DNA from: Eublepharis macularius
Lineage: Eukaryota; Chordata; Lepidosauria; Squamata; Eublepharidae
Assembly: GCF_028583425.1 (NCBI RefSeq)
Contig: NC_072793.1
Location: forward strand, 59,959,028-60,023,027
Length of the DNA: 64,000 nucleotides
Reading direction: 5' to 3'
Position 1 is the first letter of the stretch. Each line of letters begins with the position of its first letter. The notes below the pieces were generated by a model, which was given only the letters and a program-made list of their open reading frames with translations, made no database searches and had not been told where the DNA came from. Positions 29,237 to 42,150 of the stretch are shown here, in pieces. The translations under genes were made by a program, and so were the position numbers.

Positions 29237-32200
29237 GTAAGGGCCGGCGGGCGCCCGGGCCTTGGCCCCTTTTCGTCTACAGTCTCCGTTGGCGCCGCTG
29301 TTTCAGGGCAGAGATCCAGTGGATAGAAGTCGATGGTGTCCTCCGTGTCTCTTAGCAGAAATGATCCCGCTTTCAGAGTGGCAGGCAGCTTTTCCGGGCT
29401 CAGTCGTCGGGTTGCCCCGATTCTGCCTGATTTTGAGGGGGCGATACCCGTGTTTTCATTTCATCATTTATACCTTCGACGTGCCTTGTTTAGGTATTTG
29501 TTGGCTTTAGGAACGGACTCTCGGTGATTTAAAAGTGGTTATGATTTTTGTAGTAAGAAATTCACTGAAGATTGTAATAAACCGCGAGAACGTTCACAAG
29601 GTGCGCTTCTCTCCTACTAAGATCTCAGGAGGCTTTTTTCTTCTCTCTGTCTCGTGACTTTGCAGTGATGAGACTGCAGTACTTGGTTAAAGCTTTGAGG
29701 AAAAAATATCTCCTCCCCCCGTTTCTTAAAAAAGTTCGTGTCTTGGGCAGTTTAATGGTGTTATAGCGGAAGAAAGTTGTATGTATTTGTGATAAGTAAG
29801 ACTCCCGGTTACCTAGTATCCATGGAGAAAAGTAAGTAGCTCTCATGGCTTGTGGGAGGGGAGGACTCTCTTATGGGACTTTCTCCTAATCTTTTGCATG
29901 TTTAATAGGGAAATAAAGGTTCCAAGCATTTTTTGGTCAGAATGATCAGTTAACATTAACAGACTGTTGGCTTTCGCCTCTCCCACAGATATTTTTGTGT
30001 AAGTTGTGGCCTGTTGATAGTGGTTGCCTGACATTTCAGAGGATTTTCTTTTGTGGAAGGCTTGCCCCCAATATTTCCTGTAGCTGAGATGGGGTCCTCT
30101 TAATCAAGTGGATCTCTCACCCATGTACCCTCTCCACTGCAGGAAGTGGCTGTGAAGTTGGAGTCACAGAAGGCCAGGCATCCCCAGCTGCTATATGAAA
30201 GCAAACTGTACAAGATTCTGCAAGGGGGAGTTGGCATCCCTCACATACGGTAAGAATTAAAGCTCCTAAGAGGCAAAATACTTATTATCTCTTCTTGGAG
30301 GATTGATATATTTGTTTTTGTATGTATGGGGTAGAGGAAGTGTGATATGTGTTACCTTTAAAGTCTCAAAGTTATAATAAGCTGCATCTGCAAAAAGACC
30401 TTGAAGGATCCTTCTCTACCAGCTGCTTGTTCCCCCTACCCACCCCAGCTCAACTCTAATTCTTGTTGAGACTGCAGTCTCTGAATCAATAGCTGGCTAC
30501 TCTCAGTGAGGATTGAGATGTACCAGTGGAAATGGCTGCTCTCTTTTGTGTTTTTGTTCCAACATGTCTTCCTCCTCTCCTTAGAAAATGGCGGATGACT
30601 GTGTTTAAACCTTGATCACAATCAGGTGGGAAGTGGGATATATTGCTTTGCTATTCCCCCGTTCAGTTCTTGAAACAATATTATATTGTGAAGATTAGGG
30701 CATCTGAGAGCTGGAGAGAGGAGTTGGATGAAAGCCTCATTCTGTAGCTGACAATACATGCGTCACTGGGTACTTGGTAATAATACATTACCATGTAAAG
30801 CAGTTGTAGGGGGGTTGCTCCTTGGCAAAAACTGATTTTCCTGAATTTTTACTGTGAGGTATAATTAAGAAGTGCATGATCTGGTTTTGGGGAGGGGGTT
30901 GGTAGGCCACCAGGAAAGTGAGACTTGACAATATTTAATCTGATTTCAGCATAGATATAGTAGGTAGTTTTATTAAACTTGGTACATAGTCATGATTCAG
31001 ACATTCTCCATCAGTAACATTTTACCAGTGCTTTAAAGTTTTATAGTCAGCACTATAAAGTGTCTTGAAATATGTGAAAATGCACATGAGTTTGGCTTCT
31101 AAATTTTATTAATGTTAAATCAGTATTTATAGAAATAGATAGCAGGACTTTGTTGATTTAGACAGGGAGTCATACTGAACTAATTCATTTAACATATATT
31201 TTAGTAGTTTAGCATCTGGCAGTATATTCCAAGATCAAAGGGTCTCCTGTGTGAGAGTGAAGAACAAACCTATTTAAGGTACCTCTTTTGGTTACCTGAT
31301 TAGATTCTGTTCTAAAGAGTTAAGAACATCAGCGTTCTTTTAAAACTTGATGCCTTAGTATCTGCTTCTTGAAGGTCATAAAGCATATATGCTTGAAGAT
31401 AGCATGATGTAAAGAATGAATATAAGATTATTAATATGAAGCATCTTACTCCTCTGCCCTCCCAGTTTTAATTCCATTGTGTAACTGTAGAGATAAAACT
31501 GCATTAATTACACAGCAGATTTTCAGTTCTGTTGGATTTTTGGAGGTTTTTTTTTCAAATAAATCATCTCTCAGAGATGCTGTTCAGACCTGTGCTTTGA
31601 TGTAAAGAGTATAAGATAAGCAGCTTTGTTTCTAAAGTTCTGTTAAAGAATCTTGCTTTTAAACCTGTTTGTCATATGTTAAAATGATGGTCTATAGGTG
31701 CCATTTTAACTGTTGGATTATGTTGAACTAATGTGACTGTGCAACACTTCTTTTGAGTCTAGACATTTTCTTGTTTGAATATTGTGTGCATCACATTTTC
31801 CAATGTATAAACATTGGTAATTAGTTGTCTTTTTTAATTGATGGGTGCCTCAATATGTGATATTTACCTCAGAAGTAATTCACTATATATATATGTTCTC
31901 AGTCTAACCTACTTCACAGGGTGTTAGGATAAAATGGAAGGGAGGAGAATGATGTAATTCACTTTGAGACTTCATTGGGGAGAAGGTGTACAAATGAAGT
32001 AAAATAAGTATATGTTGGAGGTTTTGCTCAAGTATGTTACATTTGGCTTTAACTATTTCTACTAATAAATGTTTATGAAATTATGTTGCTAACTATACTT
32101 TAGTAGATAATGGCTTAGTTTAGAAATGGTGCTAACCTCAGTTAGGTAAGCTTAATTGTGCTTTGGTATGATGTCTTAATTGACAAACCACAGCTTGCAG

Positions 32201-35200
32201 TTGGGTGACAGACTGGAATCCAAACTTGTGTTTGAGGTGGGTTCGCAAACCATATTTGTGCTAACTGTGATTTAATGTGATGTCTGAATTGAGAAATCAT
32301 AGATGAAGTTATTACCAGTCACTGCTGCACCATGGCAGTAGGAGTGGAATTACAAAGCTACATGTTAATAGGATGGCAAGAGAGTGGTTTGTTTACCAGT
32401 TAACGTTTAGTGCCACAAACCATGGTTTGAGTTCTAAACCACAGTTAGAACAATTTTTGCTGCCTCTTCAGGAACCTGCTTAAGGCAGTTTACAAAATAA
32501 AAATAATAAAAACATAAATAATACATTAAAGTCCAGCTTTAAAAAAGTCCCAGTCTACCATAAAAATATCAATCATAAAAATAGATCACAGACAGGTTAA
32601 AGCAATAGTTTCCAGGTTAATGGTGTTTAAAAACTCAGTCTCTGAATTAAAAACCTGGCTAAACAGAAATGTTTTGGCTTGGCATCTAAAAGAAAGCAAA
32701 GTCATGGGGGCTAGGTGAACTTCAAGGGGAAGCGTATTCCTCAAGTGAATTGCCACAACAGAAGAAGTTCTGTCTCTAGTTGCCATGTGCCTCACTTCTG
32801 AAGGCAGGGGTGAAGAGAGCAGGGCTTGTGAGTAATACCTTAACTGATGGGCTGGATAGCATGGAAGGAGGCGGTCCGTCAAGTACCCTGGCCCCAAGCT
32901 GTTTAGGACTTTAAATGTAAGTGCCTGTATGTTGAATTGTGCCTGGAAACAAATAGGCAGCCTGTGCAGATCTTGTATCACTGGGATGATAAGATCCCTG
33001 TATCCCTCCCCTGGCAATAGCCAGGCTGCTGCAGTTTTGACAAGCTGAAGTTTCCAGGTTGTGTTCAAAGACAGACCCACCTAAAGTACATTACAGTAAT
33101 CTAACGTGAATGTAATAGGAGCATGGACCACTGTGGCCAGATCACTTTTTGAGGACATTTCAGCTGAAGCTGGCCCGAACTCTGTGGAAAACTCAGTGTT
33201 TAGTTCTTTGTATGGACTGTGCAATGTTGCTTTGAGATCTTAAAATAGTTGGCATCAAAATCTTTTTGGTATAATTCATAATACTAACAATTACTGAAGC
33301 ACTGAAGTACATATTTGCATCATAGTTCACAAATTGGTAATGTATTAAATTTGGAAAGTCAGAATGGTTACCTGTGGCTAAATTATGTGGTCATGTGGTC
33401 TCTTGGAGATAATACACTAAATGTGTGACTAGAACTTGCTCTGATGTTGATTGCAGCTAATTATGTATTGTCAGTTCTTTCTTAGAAATTAAACTGCCTT
33501 GTTCTGTCCAGTCTTTAAGTTCTAGAACTGAACAGTTTTTCTTTAATGTATGCATTGTTTTTCAAACAATGATGTAGCTGGCTGGAAAATATATAGGGCG
33601 AGATAGCATCAAGAGAATTAATATAAATCAGGAATCTACTAGCACTTTAAAGAGAAACAAAACTTATTTCCTCATTAGCTGTTGTGAGTCAGAGTTTACT
33701 TCATCAGATACATGTGATGAAGCAAGTTCTGACTCATGGACATTCATGTTGGAATAAATTTTATATTTTTATGTTGTCTTGAAACTGTTAGGCTTTATTT
33801 ATTTTACAAAATTAGGGCAACCCAGGCAGCTAACAAATTAAAACATAATAAAACCATATCTTTAAAGCGTTAAAACCAACAGAAATGCATAATGAAAACA
33901 ATTGGCATTACAGCTAAAATATACATTCAAAAGCATAAAAACAGCAATTAAAACATAGTGCTGGAAGGAGGGAATGCCAGATGAAGCAGTCTTCACCTGC
34001 TGGCAGACAATAGCAACAGAAGGGCACAGACAAGTCATCCTGAAGAGAGAATTCCAGAGTTTTGGTGCTCCAAGAAGGTCCTCTCCTTAGAAGAGGAGTG
34101 CAGTGGTCAGATAGGTTTGTAAAGGAGTAGGTGGTCCCACTCTAGTCAATATGCTGACTACAGAATTATGCACCAGATGAAGTTTCTGAATACTTCAAAG
34201 GCAGTCCCACTTTGAAGGCATTGCAGTAATTTAATGTAGATGAAAGCAAGGCATGTTGCTACAGGCTCACACAACTACCCATCTGGAATTATTGTCAAAG
34301 AGTATTAATGTTTTTATCATTTTGGATTTTTGTATATGTTTGTTTGGGCCAGAATTCTGTTACATAGAGATTTAGACAAGTTTCCAGCAGTAAAATTAAC
34401 ATAGTAAATGTACTGCTGTTAGTTGCATGTGATACTATTGTAAATAAAAATTGCTCACTTACTTTTCTGAATACTGGCTTTGAAACCAGTCATGTGCTGA
34501 AGTCAGAATATAACTAGATTCTAGATACCATAGCTTACTATTGCAACATTTAAATCAAAAGTTACTCAATCTTTTGTAGTGTGCAGTGCACCTGAACTTG
34601 CTGCTTTAGTATGGGCTAAGATCCCAAGCGCCACCCAGTGAGGCATATATGCACAAAAAGGACTTTGAGACTGCTTTCCGTCTGAAAGTTACAGCTCATA
34701 TAGCTTGATAGGTTGCTTCTGAAACTTAGAATAACTCATATGGTTTCTAGTACAGCTGCAGCTCTAGGGAAAGTGCTGTATGTGTGTTTAAGGAGGGTCA
34801 ATCTGAAAGCGCCCTTCCATACACAGAGGGTGTCCTTTCGAACAGACCCTGCATCTTGGTCCTTTCTCTGAACTTACGTTTGACAGCATGTTGCTTCCTA
34901 ACAAAAAAACAAATTACACAATTAGGTAGGCAGTTCTTTTCAGCTTACAGAATCTCTAAAACAGGACTAAACAAATCCCAGATGCCATGGCACCAAGAAA
35001 TTTCCTTTTGGAGCCTAGAGTTTTCAGCGGTAATTTATTGTAATAGCCTCTTGGTGATTCTCAGTAGAAGTAAAAAGCTTATTTAGGTGAGGAATAGAGG
35101 CCAGTTTTTTGTTATGGTGACAATATTTACACACTTTATTACACACTACAGCAATTTTGCTACAGCTTTAAAAAAACAAATTGTGAAGAGTTTAGGAATA

Positions 35201-38200
35201 GGTTTTGTGATAGCAATATTTTTTAAATTTTATTTACATTACATTATAGTCTACCTTTTCTCACTGAGACTCAAGGTAGATTACATAGTGTAAGTCAATA
35301 TGACATGGCTGGGACATCAAACAAACAATATAATAGGGTTTGGACAGCAGATAACTTGAAAATAAGCAGAAATCTGATACAACACTAAAACAATGCTGCA
35401 CAAACCATAAGCAATTAAACCTGGCATGTTAAATGATGCAGAAATAACCTAGTAGGAGCATACTTTTCTTCAACAAACATCACACAGTAGTATAGTTACA
35501 GTCTTCCCTATCCCTTTACCAAAGCATCCTTCCTTACAATACAGCCCACCTACTTGTGTAAAAAAAAAAAAAAAGCCCTCCTGAATAAAGCTGAACTATA
35601 GAATCCCAAAGGTTGAAAAATAAATCTGGCTGTTAAAAAACATTTGTCAGGGCATGCTGGTTTAATATGTGGACACACTGTTTTTAATACCTTCATTTGG
35701 ACTATCTGGTTTACTAATCTCATTTATTCTGAAAAATGACTGTGCACAAGAGAATGTGATGTGTGTATTTTTTAATTAGAATTAGACGTCTTGACTAAAA
35801 GAAAAACCTGAAATATATCTTATCTCTAGAATTAGAATCCCAAATTGCTGTAATGTACTTACACATTTTATTTTTAAAAACATTTCTGTGCCACTTTCCT
35901 ATTCAACAGGGTCCTGTTATGTTTACTTTTAAAATTGTGTCTATCATTTATACTTGTAAAACAGAAACATAGTTATGACAAAAGCTACAAGAAGAATCTA
36001 TCCATATTTTCTAGTGATGCAGCATAGTTTTCATTATCCCTTCCCAGTGCAGATCAGAATGTGTAGAGATCCATATTGTCCATGATGCAGAGACGTTTGT
36101 CATTTATAGTAGTCCATTCTGTGTTTGAATGTCTCCATGGGAAGGAATGAAGTCCCCTGAGCTATTAAAAAGAGATGGATTCTAATTTAACATTTCTGTC
36201 TCATGGACAGAGCTGTGTTTTCAGTAACACAACATGCATGCTGTTATCTGTGCTTTCATTAATTCTTGAATTAATGGAGAGCTGTTTTCTGCTTTCATAT
36301 TTTGCTTTTTCCATAGTATCATCCCCAAACCACTTAATATAATAACACTTTCCAGATAGATTGGTAGTCATTATTTGCATCCAGGAGTAGTGTCATCACA
36401 GTTCATCACTGTTTGCTATAAAGCTCTAAGGCAATTGGTGATTATAACATTATAAGCAGGAAGTATTCCATATTTGTAGACAGTAATCAAATACTAAATG
36501 TCATGGTTACTAGTCCTAGTATCCTTACACAGCCTGGGAATTGGCTTTGGTAAGGGAATATTTTGTCACTCTTTACTGGGATTTTGTTGGACAGTGATTT
36601 GACGATGCTTCACACACTCACTTTAACCAAATAAAATACTTGGAAAAATCATTCATCCCTGGAGTTACCTTCTTTTCTTTGTTCTTTTCTTGAAGGAAAG
36701 GGTGGAAGTGTCTGAAATGACGATGCTCAAGTCCATGTGGGGAGGGGGAGGAAAGGCATTGAAAATACATTGCCTCTCTGTTTCCCAGAATGATAATTTG
36801 ATTTTTGTTTGATGCTGGGAATTGGATATATTCTCTGATTTTTGGCTGGGTGTATGAAAGCAAAAGGAGAAAGTAAGCACACCAATGATAGCATATTTAA
36901 AGTAGGAGTGCCGCTGACTCCTACTTATTTCCTTACCATTTGTTCTAATAGTTATGTATGTGGAAGTCAGTGCAAATGAACATAAAAATAACACATGCTA
37001 GAGCCGATTTCATGCTGCATTTTTTTGTGTGGAAATTCATTAAGGTAGTAATCCCAGAATGCCTTCAGGTACATACAGTGCTATGTTGAACACAGTAGTT
37101 ATACTTCAATGTTTCTGTTTGCTCAGATTTGAGAAGTCTCTTTTTGGAGGTCTGGGAAGGTTCCTCTCAAAAGAGGACAGAAGTCTTTTTGGATGCAGAA
37201 CTTTCACAACGGCACTGTAGTTTTTAGTAACAACAACATTCAATTTATATACCGCCCTTATATAGCACCCTTCCCAACTTAATGCCACTCTCAGAACACT
37301 TTATAAAGTGTTATTATTTGTATTACTTCTGTATCTTGTCTCTTTGGAGGATTAGAATTAGCAGGCTTAACTTGCTTTTATTCTAGTGCTGACATGCTCT
37401 CACTTACCTTACCCATTTTAAAAAAATCACTAGATTGGTGGTTAATGTAACGAAACTGTAATTATGGTTTATTCTGGGTAGAAGTAGTTGTGAAAGTCAG
37501 TTTAACCATGTAGTAGTTTATCAGGTATGTGACAGTATGAAGAAAAATCTAGTATGAATTGGGCTGTATGTGATGACCTATGTGCCGCTCTGTGCTGTGG
37601 CTATATTTTTTTTCCTGACAGCTGCAGTGGATGAAGAGCCTTGATGGGTCATGGCATATACAATCCAGTTCTTCCCTCTCTCGTTACATGGTCTTAAAGC
37701 CATTTAGAAATTGCAGTGAAGAATCTGGCAATAAGAACTTTAGCTACACAATAAAAACAACCAATATGCTTCAATAATGCAAACTTAAGTTAACAAATAA
37801 TACAGCTTTCATATGAAGGAGAGTAAGAATAGGGTTTGAAATTTTAGATGAATTTGGAGTGCTTCTGAGCTTTATTCAGTGTAGAAGTTTATCAGCAAAT
37901 ATGTTCAAGATTTGGTTTGATCTAAAGCAAGTTTCTGTAATTTTCTTCTTTCCATTGTTAGATACATGGATGCATTTTGAGTCAGCATATTTGCATTATC
38001 GCATTCAGTGGTGTCTTGTGAATATCACTTGGATAAATTTTAGTTCACTAGCCCTGTCAGTGCTGTGTGTAGGAATTTGAAGCATATTCAGCTAAACCTG
38101 GTGGCTTAAATCTAAATATGGTAAATTCATATTAAGAATCCTGAAATGCTGACAGTTCTACATTTTATTTTTAAGGAATGTTAAACATTGGTAGTGGAAT

Positions 38201-41200
38201 AAATTATGTAAAAACCTGCTTGAGTACTGGAGATATTTTATCCTCCCTTCTTTTTTTAGAAATATGAAAAGTTTGAGAGTGTGCATGATGAGAAAGCATC
38301 TTGTTTCTGTGGGTTAATGCTGCTTGTGAGGACTGGCTTTAGTTTCAGCTGATTGGCCATGTCTTGTGACATTTAATCTTCAGAACTAATCTATATACCA
38401 TAAATTCTGCCTGTTTAAAACTTAATTCCCTGTGGTTTTATATTAAGTCTTTTATAATATGTAGTTTTTCTGAAGTTTATAAAATCAGAAGGGCGCTGGT
38501 ACATGAATGTATAGCTCAGCAGTTATAATTTTTACAGTTGTATGCTTTTCTCTTTTGAGCTTTAAAATTTTCGTTTGGCTTTACTAGGTGTCTTAAGATG
38601 CATGAGAGAAGAGTAGTATGAACTGGCACGCTGCCAATTCATTCAGATGCTTGAGCTGTAGAACCACAGTAATTCCGCACTATAATGAATGGCACGTGTG
38701 AAATCAGGCAAGCTGGGGGAAATGGAGTCAGATATCTGAGGGGAAATAAGATGAGAATTAGAGAGTTGAATGCTAAAGTAGTAAAATGGACTGCTCAACT
38801 TCAGTCTGCATGTTTTGGAAAACTCCCCTGAGATAAAAACTCGTTTAAAAACAGAAAAACAGCAGTGCCAGGGCTGTAGTGGCATAGGGATGCACAAGAG
38901 TGTTCTCAGCATCTCACGCTGCCTCCACAGGCATGTTTTTCTCCTTTTTGGCATTAAGACTGGAGTGTTACATTCTGTGGAGCCATCCACACAATGTGTT
39001 GCTCTAAAAATCATTCTACATGTTCCTTCCCAAACCTGCTTTGTTCAAACTTTTTTGGAACATGTTCTAAGAGAATTCTCATACCATCAGGATGGAAAGG
39101 TGCAAATATTCTTGCCCTGCAAAGTCTCCACTCACATGGCATCATTTTTTCTTCAACACCCCTCTCAGCCATCATTTCCCCACTGCACTACCTTTAAATA
39201 AGTTAGCAATTGCTATCGTGGTGTAACACTATAATCTTTAATAATTACCAGTTTTTTTCCCTGTGTTGTATATGGTATATTGCAACAGAGGCATAAAGAC
39301 GCAGCTAAATGGTATGGCAGAGTGCAGTTTCTGAATCCTTAGGCAATTTTTGGCTTGAGATACCGATATATGTAGCATATTTCAGCCGACATAATGAATA
39401 CTTTGTCAGTACTGCTATGCAGTTAAAACTTCTTCTGCTTACATTTCCTTTACTAATACTGAACAGTGCTCTTGATTAGAGATGGGCACAAACCGCATTA
39501 CGAACTTCAAAAACCCACAAAAATGGCGATCGCAATCCAGTGGTTCGCGATTGTCCACGGTAAACAAACCAGCATTTGGGAGAGGCCTGGTTCGGTGCGT
39601 TCGGCCACGGTTCCAGAATCCAGACAGTCAGGCACCAGCAATCAATTCCCCTGGCAACGGAGCCGGGAGAATGCTTGAACTCTCTGCGCTCCTTATGTCG
39701 CCCTGGAAACCCAAATGGAAGCCCAGCTTGCCTTGATCGGCAGGTCTTCCTTCCAACCACGGAGCTGCAAAGCAGTTACAAGTTGGGAGAAGACACCCAG
39801 GGGAGGGAGGGGGAAGGGGGTGTCCCGTAGCCACGGGCACTCCAATCTCATCCCTGCAAACCCTGATAGGCAGCTCTGACGGCCAAACACAGACCTCCTG
39901 CGTTGCTCAATGGGACCTGTGCTTATAAATAGCTGTGGGCTCCCAGGCTGGGTTTCACTTTCAGCGAGCAGTGGAGTGGGACAGAGCTCTTGCTTGCCAC
40001 TTGCTAGCCTTTGGGGAGAGAGACTGAGAGTATAATTGAGCTTGGATTTTTGTGGGAATTTCCTGGGGGCCTTGGATTGGAGAGGGTATAAGTCCAAGAT
40101 CCCTTTTGCAATCTTGTCCAAACTTGGGTGATGGCTGTAGGAGAGCCTGCAAAAGACTCCCTGGGAATATGGGCTCTCTAAGTGCCACGGGGGCCGTTCC
40201 GCACCCAACGAACCGCAAACCGGTTCGGTAACGGAAAATGTTCATTGCGGTTCGCGATCTTGGGATCGTCGTCAGCACCGAACCGCGAACCGCTGGTTCG
40301 TTAATTTTTTTTTGGTTCGCATCCATGTCTACTCTTGATCATTCTTTGATTAATAAAATATGGTAGTCTCTGTAGTTCTTAAGCTGAAGCATCTTTCTTA
40401 GTTCTGCTTCCTTATGACAAGTTACACTTGAATAGTACCCTAGTCCTGCTCTTACTTGAAACTTGAAGAATACTAATTAAGTTTGGGGCACATCATGTGT
40501 GCATAGCTCTGACTCCTGTAGTCGGTAAAGCCTGTTCATGCTTATTGCAAAATGCTACATGAGTGTAGCTGCTTGGTGGAAGTGGGGCAGCTTGTCATTA
40601 CACAGTGACTCACAGAAAGAGGTTTGAATTCTGACAGAGTGGGAAAATTTCCAAATTAACAAAAATTATTGATTGGCATCATGTAATCTGGTACCGTTTA
40701 CATGTGCTAGTCAATTTTCTAAAAACTTTGAAAGTTTCCATCTATAGTGACAGGTACCTGCTTTTTCTGCGTAGACTTCCTTTGCTATAGCTCCCTACCA
40801 GTTAAGTGGTTGAGCTGTGCATCTGCACTCTGGTTTGAATCCCACTACTGCCATGAGCGCAGCAGCTTTCGGTAAGCCAGTCCTCTCAACCCCAGTTCCT
40901 CAGCTGTATTGTGGGAATAACAACACTGAACTTGTTCACTACTCTGAGTGGGGCACTAATCTGTCTAGAAGAGTGGTAGATACGGGCAGTTGTTGTTCTA
41001 ACCTGTCTGCCTGCCTCCAGTTTCTATGCCTGTTCTTCTCATGGTTACTTGACTAACAGAGCAATCCTAAGCAGAGTTACTCCAGTGTAAACCCATTAAA
41101 GTAACTCTGCTTAGGATTGCACCGCAACTGAAATTCAAGCGTTGCATGGTGCCAGGCTCCTGATCACCTCTGTGTACCTAGTAGTGGCTTCTGATTATGG

Positions 41201-42107
41201 GACTATGGCCCAAATGCAGTAAAATTTGTCTTCTTATATTGATCTTGTGGGATATGTGATGAAGTTGGTCCCTTCTACTTCAAAGGAAGATGAAAAATTG
41301 ATTGTACCAAAGATTTGTGTCATGGATTTAACAGAGAGGTAGCCTAGCCTATTAGTCTAGTGTAGCAAAATAAAACAGAAGTCTAGCAGCATCTTAAAGA
41401 CTAACATTTATCGTAGCTTGAGCTTTCATTAGTCAAAGCTCACTTTAGATGAATGTAACACTCTAATAAGTGCTTCATTGGTTCATCAATGTCTTGAGTT
41501 CAGTCAGTCAGTTTATCTCATGGTGCATGTGGAGGGGCTTCGTTGGTTACCAAAGAAAAAAATAAAAGTACTGTCTTTGTATTTAATATAATTAATGAAA
41601 TGTGTTCAAATTGTGGACTTGAGTTAGTAAACCCTTGAATCTAATCCCCACTCAGCTATGTAGTTTATGGGGAATAATCATATTTTTACCGCCTGACATT
41701 TCTTTATGAAGGGGGGCAAATGTTGTGATTTAGATTTTAAAGAACTATAGAATGAACATATTTGCAGAAGAGTTTTTTTGGCCACCTTTCCTTTTCTACT
41801 ATAGCTTCAGAGTTATAGAATCCTTGGAACAGCTTGGATGAATCATGGGTGGAAGGTGAAGAGTCAAGCAACTCCTGTTATAAAAATCCTGCGCTTTCCT
41901 TCAGGACCTGGCCTTATGAAGCAGCTTTTCATGGGCATAGGGGGCTGCAGCGGGACAGGGAAGGTGGCAAAATGGCTTCCATGAACTCACTCTGTCAGCA
42001 TTTTTTAGGATCATACTGTGTGTTCTTTTTCTGATTTTTCAGCAGTACAGTTGGAGTGAGGTATACTTGAAGACTCACTTTAGTGTACTTACCTTTTAAT
42101 TTTTTCT

Positions 42108-42150
<43 letters not shown>

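Noticed and set aside
40832-40842. B-box-like GGTTTGAATCC as a tRNA gene
   Set aside because: No cloverleaf or acceptor stem can be drawn around it, and a MIR/CORE-like SINE body follows.
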